A stretch of DNA of 21,952 nt from an uncultured Ruminococcus sp. (GCA_902798605.1 CADBXH010000038.1:1-21952), one strand, 5' to 3'; counted from the first letter of the stretch, positions 6,316 through 13,872 are shown. Numbers and translations: made by a program. Notes: generated by a model not told the origin, from the sequence alone.

Positions 6316-6342
6316 TTAGCACTCGACTATATAGAGTGCTAA
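6316..6342 (+). promoter_or_regulatory. CIRCE operator (HrcA binding site)
   Basis: TTAGCACTC (6316-6324), a 9-base spacer, GAGTGCTAA (6334-6342): a perfect match to the CIRCE consensus. It lies just downstream of the predicted start of transcription and 21 bases before the hrcA ATG. HrcA binding there would repress the whole chaperone operon until heat or folding stress draws off GroE from HrcA, as known in other Firmicutes. No second CIRCE was seen in front of dnaK or dnaJ. Confidence 0.98.
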
Positions 6343-6363
6343 AACGAATAAGAGGTGAGAAAA

Positions 6364-7392
6364 ATGGAGCCCGCCGCAAGAAAACAAAAAATACTCGCGG
6401 CTATTGTTGAAAGCTATATCGAAAGCGGAGAGCCGGTCGGATCAAAATCGCTGATCTCCGAAACGGGACTCAACGTCTCCTCGGCAACGGTCCGTAACGA
6501 TATGGCTGAGCTGACAAGCTTGGGCTACATTATTCAGCCGCACACCTCCGCAGGCAGGATCCCTACCGCGCTCGGATACAGATATTATGTTGACAACATA
6601 ATGCAGGTCACTCCGATTTCGGGTCAGGGTCGTCAATACATTACGGAACAGCTCCGAAAAAACGGCGACTCGCCCGAAAGCATTTTGCAGGGCGCTGCCG
6701 ATATACTGAGCAAGCTGACCTCTCAGACGGCGGTATCTACCACCCCGAGCGGAGAGAACAGCAGGATCCGTAACCTGAGCTTTGTGCAAACCGGCGCTCA
6801 CTCGGCAATGGTTATCTTGATCGCCTCGAACGGCACCATCAAAACAAAGCTATTCCGCTGTGAGTTCCTCATAACCCCCGAGCTGCTCGGAATATTTGAC
6901 AAAGCACTCAACGAGATCTTTACCGGCGTAAAGCTCAGCTCGGTAAATCAGCCGTTCATCCAGACGGCGGCGGTGAGGTTCGGCGAAATGTCGCTTTTGA
7001 TGCCGTCGGCACTGATGGCGATAAAGGACGCCGCCGAGCAGGCGATAACCGTAAGCGTCTGCCAAAGCGGCAGAGGCAAGCTCGCCTTTGCTTCCGATGT
7101 GAACTTTCAGTCGGCGCGCAGGGTGATTGAGTTCCTTAATAACTCACACGACCTCGCCAAAACGCTCGAAAAATCTCCGCAGCACCCCGCGGTATCTATC
7201 GGAAAAGAAAACAGCCGCGTTGAACTTGCTAACAACTCCCTGATCACGGCGCGATACAAAATCGACGGAAATCCGTCGGGAGTAGTCGCACTGATAACCC
7301 CGCTGAGGACCGACTACGCGAGAAACCTTTCGGTTTTGGAATGTGTAGCCGACTGTGCGGGAGAATTGATCGAGGAGCTTATCGATATATAA
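6364..7392 (+). CDS. hrcA: Heat-inducible transcription repressor HrcA
   Basis: HrcA represses class I heat-shock genes by binding CIRCE. The protein has 342 residues, the usual length. The N-terminal winged-helix domain shows KQKILAAIVESYIESGEPV and NVSSATVRNDMAELTSLG, followed by the conserved PHTSAGRIPTALGYRYYVD region; the rest is the dimerisation and inserted domains. I choose the ATG at 6364, which follows an AGAGGTGAG ribosome site; the in-frame GTG at 6355 lies inside that site. It is the first gene of the operon and autoregulated through the CIRCE just upstream. grpE follows after 19 bases. Confidence 0.97.
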   Translation: MEPAARKQKILAAIVESYIESGEPVGSKSLISETGLNVSSATVRNDMAELTSLGYIIQPHTSAGRIPTALGYRYYVDNIMQVTPISGQGRQYITEQLRKNGDSPESILQGAADILSKLTSQTAVSTTPSGENSRIRNLSFVQTGAHSAMVILIASNGTIKTKLFRCEFLITPELLGIFDKALNEIFTGVKLSSVNQPFIQTAAVRFGEMSLLMPSALMAIKDAAEQAITVSVCQSGRGKLAFASDVNFQSARRVIEFLNNSHDLAKTLEKSPQHPAVSIGKENSRVELANNSLITARYKIDGNPSGVVALITPLRTDYARNLSVLECVADCAGELIEELIDI

Positions 7393-7411
7393 CCCAAGAG
7401 GAGGATATAAA

Positions 7412-7953
7412 ATGGCAAAGAAAAAAGAACCCGACACCAAGGCTGCCGAAGCTGCTGAGGAAAAGGCAGAAGAAGCCGAAACCGAAGCCGCTGAGGAAGC
7501 TGCCGAGGAAGCCGTTGATGAAAAAGACGCTAAGATCGCGGAGCTTGAAGAACAGCTCGCCGCGGAAAAGGACAAATATATGCGCCTTGCCGCCGAGTAT
7601 GACAACTACCGAAAGCGCACCGCGAACGAAAAGCTCTCGCTCTATGACGACGCACAGAGATCTTGCCTGTCGCGGACAGCGTAAGGATGGCTCTCGACAA
7701 TCTTAAAGAAGCCGACCCCGAGATATTAAAGGGCGTTGAGCTTATATCGGGACAGCTCGGCAAAAGCTTTGACAAGCTGAAGATCGAGCAGTACGGCAAG
7801 GTCGGCGACGAGTTCGACCCCAACTTACACAATGCAGTGTCGATGGTAGACAGCGATGAGCTTGAATCAAATCAAATCGCGCAGGTCTTCCAGACAGGCT
7901 ATAAAATCGGCGACAAGATCATTCGCCACGCTATGGTACAAGTGGTAAATTGA
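7412..7953 (+). pseudogene. grpE: Nucleotide exchange factor GrpE, frameshifted
   Basis: GrpE drives ADP release from DnaK. The first part (7412 to about 7654) has an alanine/glutamate-rich N-terminus, a coiled-coil stretch and the conserved AAEYDNYRKRTANEK, ending at YDDA. The frame then fails and stops at 7682. Homology resumes in another frame at about 7657-7665 (EILPVADSVRMALDN) and continues through GVELISGQLGKSF and GDEFDPNLHNAV to the stop at 7953. By comparison with the family about five residues are missing at the break; the net loss must be of the form 3n+1 bases, and about 16 fits. The ATG has a GAGGAGG site. Whether the lesion is real or an assembly error cannot be told here; GrpE is normally needed for growth at high temperature. 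Confidence 0.85.
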
Positions 7954-7962
7954 CAACAACGT

Positions 7963-7991
7963 TGTCATCCTGAGCGAAGCGAAGGATCTCA
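7963..7991 (+). repeat. TGTCATCCTGAG repeat, copy 1
   Basis: A 29-base element beginning TGTCATCCTGAGCG and ending AAGGATCTCA recurs in inverted orientation at 13149-13178 with a single extra base. It lies between grpE and dnaK. A related truncated start (CTGTCATTCTGAGG) occurs at 12903. Confidence 0.8.
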
Positions 7992-8090
7992 TTGATCAAG
8001 CATGATCTTACAGAGATTCCGAGTTTCGGTCAAAAAGACAGCTTACAATACAAATAAAAATAAAATCAAAAAATATCGGAGGAATCAATT

Positions 8091-9959
8091 ATGGCAAAGA
8101 CAATAGGTATAGATTTAGGTACAACAAATTCATGCGTTGCAGTTATCGAGGGCGGCGAGCCCGTAGTTATCGCGAACGCCGAGGGTTCAAGAACAACCCC
8201 GTCGGTAGTAGCGTTCTCTAAGGACGGCGAGAGAATGGTAGGCCAGGTCGCAAAGCGCCAGGCTATCACCAACCCCGACAGAACCGTTTCTTCTATCAAG
8301 AGAGAGATGGGTTCATCTTACAAGGTAACCATCGACAACAAGAGCTACACTCCGCAGGAGATCTCGGCAATGATCCTTCAGAAGCTCAAGGCTGACGCCG
8401 AGGCTTATCTCGGAGAGACAGTAACTCAGGCGGTAATCACTGTTCCCGCGTACTTCACCGACGCACAGCGTCAGGCTACAAAGGACGCCGGCAAGATCGC
8501 GGGTCTTGACGTAAAGAGAATCATCAACGAGCCCACAGCGGCGGCTCTCTCCTACGGCGTAGACAAAGAAAACGACCAGAAGGTAATGGTATACGACCTC
8601 GGCGGCGGCACATTCGACGTTAGTATCATCGAGATGGGCGACGGCGTTCAGGAGGTTCTCGCTACAGCCGGTAACAACCGTCTCGGCGGCGACGACTTCG
8701 ACAAGAGGATCATCGACTGGATGGTTCAGTCATTCAAGACAGAAACAGGCATTGACCTTTCATCGGATAAAATGGCTATGCAGAGGCTCAAGGAAGCTGC
8801 TGAGAAGGCAAAGATCGAGCTTTCGGGCGTAACCACCTCATCGATCAACCTTCCCTTTATCACAGCGGATCAGACAGGTCCTAAGCACCTTGACCTCACA
8901 CTTACAAGAGCTAAGTTCAACGAGCTCACATCCGACCTCGTAGAGTCAACAATGGGTCCCGTTCGTTCGGCTCTCTCTGACTCGGGTCTTGAGATCGGCC
9001 AGATCGACAAGGTTCTTATGGTCGGCGGTTCTTCAAGGATCCCCGCTGTTCAGGAAGCTGTTCAGAAGCTCATCGGCAAGGAGCCGTTCAAGGGCATCAA
9101 CCCCGACGAATGCGTTGCTATCGGCGCGTCTATCCAGGCAGGCGTTCTCGGCGGCGAGGTTGACGGACTTCTGCTCCTCGACGTTACTCCCCTTTCTCTC
9201 GGTGTTGAGACTATGGGCGGCGTAATGACAAAGATCATTGACAGAAACACAACTATCCCCACCAAGAAGAGCCAGATCTTCTCTACCGCCGCGGATAACC
9301 AGACTCAGGTTGAGATCAATGTTCTCCAGGGTGAGCGTGAATTCGCCCGCGACAACAAGTCGCTCGGTCTGTTCACACTTACCGGTATAGCTCCCGCTAT
9401 GAGAGGTATCCCGCAGATCGAGGTAACCTTTGACATCGACGCTAACGGTATCGTTAACGTGTCCGCTAAGGATCTCGGCACCGGCAAGGAACAGAAGATC
9501 ACTATCACTGCTTCCGGCAATATGAGCAAGGACGATATCGACAAGGCTGTCAAGGACGCTGAGCAGTACGCTGCAGAGGACAAGAAGCGCCGTGAAGAGG
9601 TCGACGCTAAGAATGAGGCTGAAAACCTCGCTTATCAGGCTGAAAAGCTCGTAAACGAAAACGGCGACAAGCTCGGTGAGGATGACAAGAGCACCATCAA
9701 CACAAAGGTATCGGCTGTAAGAGACGCTATTTCAAAGAATGATGTATCGCTTATCAAAACCGCTAAGGACGATTTGCAGAAGGCTCTCTATGATGTATCG
9801 GCAAAGCTCTATCAGCAGGCTGCTCCTCAGGGCAACCCGCAACAGCAGGGTGCTCCCGATATGGGCGGAGCTCAGCCCGGAGCAGACAACGGCGGAAACG
9901 ATAACAACGGTAATGACGGCAACGTATACGATGCCGATTTTACAGACGTTAACGAATAA
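8091..9959 (+). CDS. dnaK: Chaperone protein DnaK (Hsp70)
   Basis: ATP-dependent Hsp70 chaperone, 622 residues, a usual length. The nucleotide-binding domain shows the three Hsp70 signatures: [14 protein letters not shown] near the N-terminus, [16 protein letters not shown] around residues 168-183, and [17 protein letters not shown] near 310. The substrate-binding domain ([14 protein letters not shown] onward) and the helical lid follow. The C-terminal tail is rich in Gly, Asn, Gln and Asp and ends DADFTDVNE. The ATG has a GGAGG site at 8079. The spacing to grpE is unusually long (about 137 bases) because a repeat lies between them. The gene is expected to be under the CIRCE upstream of hrcA. 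Codon use is biased toward efficient codons, as expected for an abundant protein. Confidence 0.98.
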   Translation: MAKTIGIDLGTTNSCVAVIEGGEPVVIANAEGSRTTPSVVAFSKDGERMVGQVAKRQAITNPDRTVSSIKREMGSSYKVTIDNKSYTPQEISAMILQKLKADAEAYLGETVTQAVITVPAYFTDAQRQATKDAGKIAGLDVKRIINEPTAAALSYGVDKENDQKVMVYDLGGGTFDVSIIEMGDGVQEVLATAGNNRLGGDDFDKRIIDWMVQSFKTETGIDLSSDKMAMQRLKEAAEKAKIELSGVTTSSINLPFITADQTGPKHLDLTLTRAKFNELTSDLVESTMGPVRSALSDSGLEIGQIDKVLMVGGSSRIPAVQEAVQKLIGKEPFKGINPDECVAIGASIQAGVLGGEVDGLLLLDVTPLSLGVETMGGVMTKIIDRNTTIPTKKSQIFSTAADNQTQVEINVLQGEREFARDNKSLGLFTLTGIAPAMRGIPQIEVTFDIDANGIVNVSAKDLGTGKEQKITITASGNMSKDDIDKAVKDAEQYAAEDKKRREEVDAKNEAENLAYQAEKLVNENGDKLGEDDKSTINTKVSAVRDAISKNDVSLIKTAKDDLQKALYDVSAKLYQQAAPQGNPQQQGAPDMGGAQPGADNGGNDNNGNDGNVYDADFTDVNE

Positions 9960-10026
9960 GTCGCAGCGGCGACACCGCAATCCGCCTATTAATAACTTCG
10001 CATTTAATTACAGGTTTTATTAACGG

Positions 10027-10051
10027 CGGGTCAGCACGGGAGCTGATCCCG
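10027..10051. repeat. Small hairpin after dnaK
   Basis: CGGG-TCAGC (10027-10035) pairs with GCTGA-T-CCCG (10042-10051) with one bulged T. No T-run follows, so I do not call it a terminator. Confidence 0.5.
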
Positions 10052-10081
10052 TACAGATAATAATCAGGCACATACAACACA

Positions 10082-10104
10082 GGGCGCACAAAATCCGTGC
10101 GCCC
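10082..10104. repeat. GGGCGCAC/GTGCGCCC hairpin between dnaK and dnaJ
   Basis: Perfect 8-bp stem GGGCGCAC (10082-10089) / GTGCGCCC (10097-10104) with a 7-base loop. Nearly the same stem (GGCGCAC/GTGCGCC) recurs in the terminator at 13536-13559. There is no T-run here, so transcription probably continues into dnaJ, perhaps with a role in RNA processing or stability (inference). Confidence 0.65.
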
Positions 10105-10116
10105 AGTCGTTGTATT

Positions 10117-10200
10117 AGCTAAATTGTTTCCTTGCGGAAACAGCGAATTTAGCTTGGCAAAGCCAAATTTAGCTTGCCGAAAGGCAAATTTTGCTGTAGA
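10117..10200. repeat. Tandem AATTTAGCT hairpin units upstream of dnaJ
   Basis: AGCTAAATT (10117-10125) is inverted at 10146-10154, enclosing GTTTCC-TTGC-GGAAAC. The motif AATTTAGCTTG then repeats directly at 10146 and 10166 with a degenerate third copy at 10187, a period of 20-21 bases. Each unit contains its own small stem (TTGGCAAAGCCAA; TTGCCGAAAGGCAA). The array ends about 20 bases before the dnaJ ATG. Confidence 0.75.
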
Positions 10201-10214
10201 AATGAGTGTATCCA

Positions 10215-11369
10215 ATGGCAGATAAAAGAGATTATTACGAGGTGCTCGGGCTCAACAAGGGCGCGAGCGACGATGATATAAAAAAAGCATACAGACAGTA
10301 CGCCAAAAAGTATCACCCCGACCTTCACCCCGGCGACAAGACCGCGGAGGAAAAGTTCAAGGAGATAAACGAGGCTTACGAGGTTCTGTCCGATAAAGAA
10401 AAGAAGGCTCGCTACGACCAGTTCGGCCACGCGGGAGTTGACCCCAACTACGGAGCAGGCGCCGGAGCGGGCGCTTACGGCGGAAATCCGTTCAACGGAG
10501 CGGGGATCGACCTTGACGATATTTTCTCGAGCTTTTTCGGCGGTTTCGGCGGAAGGCGCGGCCGCGCGGCAAATCAGCCGCAGCGGGGCAGCGACGTTAA
10601 CGCGAGCCTAACCATTACCTTTGAGGAAGCGGCAAAGGGCTGTAAAAAGAGCATAAGTTATAACAGCGTTGACAACTGCGACTCCTGTCACGGCACAGGC
10701 GCCGAACCCGGTACTCAGGCAAAGACCTGCTCGGCGTGCGGCGGCTCGGGAAAGGTCACCGTCAATCAGCGCACACCGTTCGGTACGGTCCAGACCCAGC
10801 GTTCCTGTGACGCTTGCCACGGCACGGGTAAGGTTATCGAAAATCCTTGCCACAAGTGCAACGGTTCGGGCAGACACAGAAAGAACCACACCGTTGATGT
10901 GACTATCCCCGCAGGTATCAAGGATCAGATGACGCTTAACGTGAGCGGCCACGGCAACGCCGGATATAACGGCGGCCCAAAGGGCGATTTGCACGTCAAC
11001 ATCAACGTCAAAAAGCACAGCATCTTTGAGCGCAGAGGCGACGATGTGTGGTGCGATCTTCCCATCACTTTTGCCCAGGCGGTTTTGGGCGCGGAGGTTG
11101 TTGTTCCCACGCTCGACGGCAAGGTCAACTACTCTATCCACGAGGGCACTCAGCCCAACGATATTTTCAGACTCAAGGGCAGGGGTATCCCCCACCTCGG
11201 CGGACGCGGTCAAGGCGACCAGTACTGTCGTGTGCTGGTTGAGATTCCCAGAAACCTCAACAACAAACAAAAGGAGCTCGTGCGCCAGTTTGACTCCACA
11301 ACGACCGAGAAAAACTACGCTAAGCGCAAGAACTTCTTTGAAACTCTAAAGAAATTTTTTAACGAGTAA
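10215..11369 (+). CDS. dnaJ: Chaperone protein DnaJ (Hsp40)
   Basis: DnaJ co-chaperone that stimulates the DnaK ATPase, 384 residues, normal type I length. The J domain (about 3-70) shows YYEVLGL and the HPD motif (KKYHPDLHPG). A Gly/Ala/Phe-rich linker follows (residues 77-115). The zinc domain has four CxxCxGxG motifs: CDSCHGTG, CSACGGSG, CDACHGTG and CHKCNGSG. Next come the C-terminal substrate domains. The best start is the ATG at 10215 (MADKRDYYEV). No convincing Shine-Dalgarno site precedes it, unlike dnaK, and an overlapping 7-codon ORF runs from 10202 to 10225. The distance from dnaK (255 bases) is filled with hairpin repeats. Confidence 0.96.
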   Translation: MADKRDYYEVLGLNKGASDDDIKKAYRQYAKKYHPDLHPGDKTAEEKFKEINEAYEVLSDKEKKARYDQFGHAGVDPNYGAGAGAGAYGGNPFNGAGIDLDDIFSSFFGGFGGRRGRAANQPQRGSDVNASLTITFEEAAKGCKKSISYNSVDNCDSCHGTGAEPGTQAKTCSACGGSGKVTVNQRTPFGTVQTQRSCDACHGTGKVIENPCHKCNGSGRHRKNHTVDVTIPAGIKDQMTLNVSGHGNAGYNGGPKGDLHVNINVKKHSIFERRGDDVWCDLPITFAQAVLGAEVVVPTLDGKVNYSIHEGTQPNDIFRLKGRGIPHLGGRGQGDQYCRVLVEIPRNLNNKQKELVRQFDSTTTEKNYAKRKNFFETLKKFFNE

Positions 11370-11371
11370 TT

Positions 11372-12316
11372 ATGAATAACTGGACAGAAATAAAAATAGA
11401 AGTCAACGCCGCCGATATCGACAAGGCGAGCGACATTGCGAACGTTGTCGTTCCCTACGGCATCTACATAGAGGATTACACTAACCTTGAGCAGACCGTT
11501 GAGGAGATCGCGCACATCGACCTTATCGACGAGGAGCTGCTGAAAAAGGACAGGAGCAAGGCTTACGTTCACATCTACCTTGAACCCGATGTTTCTCCCG
11601 CCGAAGCGGTGGCGTTTTTGAGCGGGCGTTACGACAGCGAGGGCATAAAGCACAAAATCGAGCTCTCGGACTGCGCCGAGGAGGATTGGCGCAACAACTG
11701 GAAAAAGTATTTTTCTCCGCTTGACATCGGCTCAAAGCTCACTATCGTTCCGAGCTGGTATGAAAACTACGACACCAACGGCAGGATCGCTCTGAACATC
11801 GACCCCGGTCTGGCGTTCGGCACGGGCGGTCACGAGACCACCCGCCTCTGCCTTGAGATGTGCGAAAAGTATATGAAGCCCGGCGACACTGTGCTCGACG
11901 TAGGCTGCGGCAGCGGTATCTTAGGGATCGCCGCGCTGCTCACAGGCGCGTCAAAGGCGGTCGGCGTTGATATCGACGAGGTCGCCGTCAGAACAGCAAA
12001 AGAAAACGCCGAGCTTAACGGCGTTGCGGACAGATTCACGGCTATTCACGGCAGCTTTACCGACAAGGTAGAGGGCAAGTTCGATATCGTTCTGGCTAAC
12101 ATCGTAGCCGACGCGATCATCTTTCTCTCCAAGGGCGTTCGCGGCTTTATGAAGGACGACGCGGTCTACATTATGAGCGGTATCATCGACACCCGAGCCG
12201 AGGAAGTAAAAGCCGAAGTCAGCAAGTACTTTGACATCATCGAGGAACACCTCGACGGCGGCTGGGTTGTCGCGGTGGCGACACCACAAAACGAGAAGAG
12301 AGAACGGCTTGATTAA
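11372..12316 (+). CDS. prmA: Ribosomal protein L11 methyltransferase
   Basis: SAM-dependent enzyme that methylates ribosomal protein L11, 314 residues, usual length. The N-terminal substrate-recognition domain is followed by the linker motif AFGTGGHETTRLCLE and the methyltransferase core with DVGCGSGILGIAAL (SAM-binding motif I), VGVDIDEVAVRTA, and LANIVADAI (motif IV). The ATG lies two bases after the dnaJ stop, with no clear Shine-Dalgarno site, so translation is probably coupled to dnaJ. hrcA-grpE-dnaK-dnaJ-prmA is a standard firmicute order. Confidence 0.96.
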   Translation: MNNWTEIKIEVNAADIDKASDIANVVVPYGIYIEDYTNLEQTVEEIAHIDLIDEELLKKDRSKAYVHIYLEPDVSPAEAVAFLSGRYDSEGIKHKIELSDCAEEDWRNNWKKYFSPLDIGSKLTIVPSWYENYDTNGRIALNIDPGLAFGTGGHETTRLCLEMCEKYMKPGDTVLDVGCGSGILGIAALLTGASKAVGVDIDEVAVRTAKENAELNGVADRFTAIHGSFTDKVEGKFDIVLANIVADAIIFLSKGVRGFMKDDAVYIMSGIIDTRAEEVKAEVSKYFDIIEEHLDGGWVVAVATPQNEKRERLD

Positions 12317-12390
12317 AAAAACGGATGCCCGACAATAAACTTTGTCATTTCGGGTAACTATGATAATGTATAAAAGATAACGTAGAACAA

Positions 12391-12840
12391 ATGAAAGATT
12401 TCAAATATTTCACCCTGCGGGAGCGACCCGGGATAAAGGACAAAGCCGCGCAGTGGTTTCATAAAAAATGGGGCGTGCCCAAGGAGGCATACCTTGAATG
12501 TATGGACGAATACCTCAGCGGTAACACCGAATACGGCTGGTATCTTTGCCTTGACGGCGACAAGATCATCGGAGGCTTGGGCGTTATTGAAAACGACTTT
12601 CACGAGCGAAAGGACTTGGCTCCCAACATCTGCGCCGTTTATACCGAGGAAGCATACCGCGGTCAGGGTATCGCCGGCAAGCTGCTCGATATGGCGGTTG
12701 ACGATATGAAGTCAAAGGGTATCACCCCGATCTACCTTGTGACCGACCACACCGGCTTTTACGAGCGCTATGGCTGGGAATTTTTGACTATGGTTCAGGG
12801 CGAAGACCCCGAACCCTCAAGAATGTATATACATAAATAA
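12391..12840 (+). CDS. GNAT-family N-acetyltransferase
   Basis: A 149-residue acetyl-CoA-dependent acetyltransferase of the GNAT fold; the substrate is unknown. The acetyl-CoA loop is RGQGIAG (about residues 90-96) after the strand ICAVYTEEAYRGQG. Near the C-terminus the sequence YLVTDHTGFYERYGWEF is typical of the group whose last strand follows a GFYxRxGW motif. The ATG at 12391 has no strong Shine-Dalgarno site. The 74-base gap after prmA contains a partial palindrome around GCCCGA/TCGGGT but no clear promoter, so read-through from the heat-shock operon is possible. A strong terminator follows. Confidence 0.9.
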   Translation: MKDFKYFTLRERPGIKDKAAQWFHKKWGVPKEAYLECMDEYLSGNTEYGWYLCLDGDKIIGGLGVIENDFHERKDLAPNICAVYTEEAYRGQGIAGKLLDMAVDDMKSKGITPIYLVTDHTGFYERYGWEFLTMVQGEDPEPSRMYIHK

Positions 12841-12883
12841 GCAAAACGCCGCTTTATTCCGATTTGGAGTAAAGCGGCGTTTT
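12839..12883 (+). terminator. Intrinsic terminator after the GNAT gene
   Basis: AAAACGCCGCTTTA (12843-12856) pairs perfectly with TAAAGCGGCGTTTT (12870-12883), extended inward by TTCC/GGAG, and ends in T-rich sequence. It likely ends the whole hrcA-to-GNAT transcription unit. Confidence 0.9.
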
Positions 12884-12892
12884 ACTTTTAAA

Positions 12893-13185
12893 TTTTATTG
12901 CGCTGTCATTCTGAGGCTTTCAACGCTCCGTTGCGAACGGGGCGTTTTCGGATAGCCCGCCCCCTCCGACCGATTCGCAAGCGAATCGCCCACCTCCCCC
13001 GCACGCGGTGGAGGCTTTAAATTATAGGAAAAGTTTTATACGCAAAATAATACGTATAATTTATTATCACCCTTTGGCGCGGACTGACTGCAGGTCACCC
13101 CGCCGGGAGAGGCTTTAAATGCGTTAAGAAAATATTCTGCTGAATCCGTGAGATCCTTCGCTTACGCTCAGGATGACAGCTGTTT
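12893..13185. repeat. Repeat-filled intergenic region
   Basis: I find no gene here. It holds an 11-bp hairpin with one wobble (AACGCTCCGTT 12922-12932 / AACGGGGCGTT 12936-12946). A perfect palindrome CGATTCGC/GCGAATCG lies at 12971-12988. Two segments end in GAGGCTTTAAAT (near 13010-13021 and 13111-13122), related to the element at 14005-14070. The inverted copy of the TGTCATCCTGAG repeat is at 13149-13178. It looks like a landing zone for small palindromic repeats. Confidence 0.65.
13149..13178 (-). repeat. TGTCATCCTGAG repeat, copy 2 (inverted)
   Basis: Read on the - strand this is the same sequence as 7963-7991 with one added T after TGAGCG. It ends eight bases before the stop codon of the following - strand gene. 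Confidence 0.8.
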
Positions 13186-13473
13186 TTATGCTTTAAAGTT
13201 ATATCCGCATTCGTGACAATAATAAACGCGTTTTTTACCTGAAAACCATTTCTTGCATCTCCAGATATGCCCTTTTCCCATACATTTTTTTACTATTGCC
13301 ATCCACCAATCATAAAAGAGGAAAATACATAAGCCTATCATCCATTTTATGAGTATCCAACAAAAATAAAATACTCCAAATAAAATCATCCAGAGACATC
13401 CATGCTTACTTCTTTCATTTGATAACTGAACGTGTTCACTTCCGCATTTTGGACATTTTCGATTTACTGCCAT
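13186..13473 (-). CDS. Small zinc-ribbon membrane protein, unknown function
   Basis: A 95-residue protein with a split zinc ribbon. The N-terminal knuckle is CPKC (Cys7, Cys10; context RKCPKCGSEHVQL) and the C-terminal one is CHEC (Cys86, Cys89; context YYCHECGYNFKA). Between them lies a strongly hydrophobic, Trp-rich segment (about residues 27-60) with one or two membrane helices. The two knuckles could form one zinc site on the cytoplasmic face if the membrane segment is a hairpin (inference). The ATG at 13473 has a GAAGGGAG site. Its base composition is more A+T-rich than its neighbours, and it is surrounded by repeats, which hints at a recent or mobile accessory gene. No family function is recognised. 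Confidence 0.72.
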   Translation of the reverse strand: MAVNRKCPKCGSEHVQLSNERSKHGCLWMILFGVFYFCWILIKWMIGLCIFLFYDWWMAIVKKCMGKGHIWRCKKWFSGKKRVYYCHECGYNFKA

Positions 13474-13530
13474 ACCTTAAACTCCCTTCGTTAATTGCAA
13501 TTTTTGTATTAACCAACTTTCCGCCTTAAT

Positions 13531-13559
13531 AAAAAGGCGCACAACCGAAATCGTGCGCC
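13531..13559 (-). terminator. Intrinsic terminator of the ncRNA candidate
   Basis: GGCGCAC (13536-13542) / GTGCGCC (13553-13559) form a perfect 7-bp stem. On the - strand it is followed by TTTTTATT. No protein gene ends upstream of it on that strand within 500 bases, so it must serve the non-coding region 13560-13732. Confidence 0.75.
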
Positions 13560-13732
13560 AAAAAACACCGCTCCGATTGTCGCCAAACAATTTACAAATA
13601 AACCCATATAATTCAGTCTACAGGGATAGTTGAACAAGAGCATAGTGTTTTTATCTAGTAATAAAAACACTATCCCCATAACGCAGACTAATTATACAGA
13701 AACAAATAAAGTTTCATTTGTAAATTGTTGGT
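13531..13732 (-). ncRNA. Candidate structured ncRNA, 6S-like rod, about 200 nt
   Basis: There is no ORF, but the parts of a complete RNA gene are present on the - strand: a promoter (13739-13767), a folded body and a terminator (13531-13559). The predicted 5' end coincides with the start of a 14-bp perfect closing stem (13716-13729 with 13586-13599). Inside it a 12-bp stem with one bulge (13685-13696 with 13607-13619) is separated by a large asymmetric internal loop, whose 5' strand can form a small hairpin (GAAAC/GTTTC). At the tip is a perfect 13-bp hairpin (13661-13673 with 13642-13654). Length, rod shape, central bubble and 3' terminator resemble 6S RNA, but I could not match conserved 6S sequence, so the class is open. 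An alternative is a MITE-like palindrome. Confidence 0.5.
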
Positions 13733-13738
13733 ACTTTT

Positions 13739-13767
13739 ATCATACCATAATCAGAGATTTTTAGCAA
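13739..13767 (-). promoter_or_regulatory. Sigma-A promoter of the ncRNA candidate
   Basis: On the - strand, -35 TTGCTA (13762-13767), a 17-base spacer and -10 TATGAT (13739-13744). The start of transcription would fall near 13732, right at the outer stem of the folded region. Confidence 0.6.
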
Positions 13768-13822
13768 TCCAAAAATACGCCGCCGTTTTTAGCAGTTTTG
13801 CACAGATAATAGTGATTTTAAT

Positions 13823-13845
13823 GTAGGGGCGAGCATTGCTCGCCC
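13823..13845. repeat. GTAGGGGCGAGC hairpin repeat
   Basis: GGGCGAGC (13827-13834) / GCTCGCCC (13838-13845) with loop ATT, preceded by GTAG. It starts with the same GTAGGGGCG as the element at 5000. Confidence 0.75.
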
Positions 13846-13872
13846 GCGGATTAAAGGTAAACAATGCAAAAA

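Noticed and set aside
6355..6363. GTG start for hrcA three codons upstream
   Set aside because: The GTG is part of the AGAGGTGAG ribosome site for the ATG at 6364.
10117..10200. CRISPR array upstream of dnaJ
   Set aside because: Units are 20-21 bases, contiguous without spacers, and degenerate; no cas genes are present.
10608..11270. Long - strand open frame (220 codons) opposite dnaJ
   Set aside because: Shadow of dnaJ codon bias; dnaJ has the HPD and zinc motifs and the operon context.
12317..12390. Terminator between prmA and the GNAT gene
   Set aside because: The GCCCGA/TCGGGT pairing is short with a long loop and has no T-run after it; it resembles a repeat fragment.
13586..13729. MITE or transposon remnant instead of an RNA gene
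   Set aside because: Not excluded, but no target-site duplication is visible and the promoter and terminator fit the fold, so I listed it as an ncRNA candidate.
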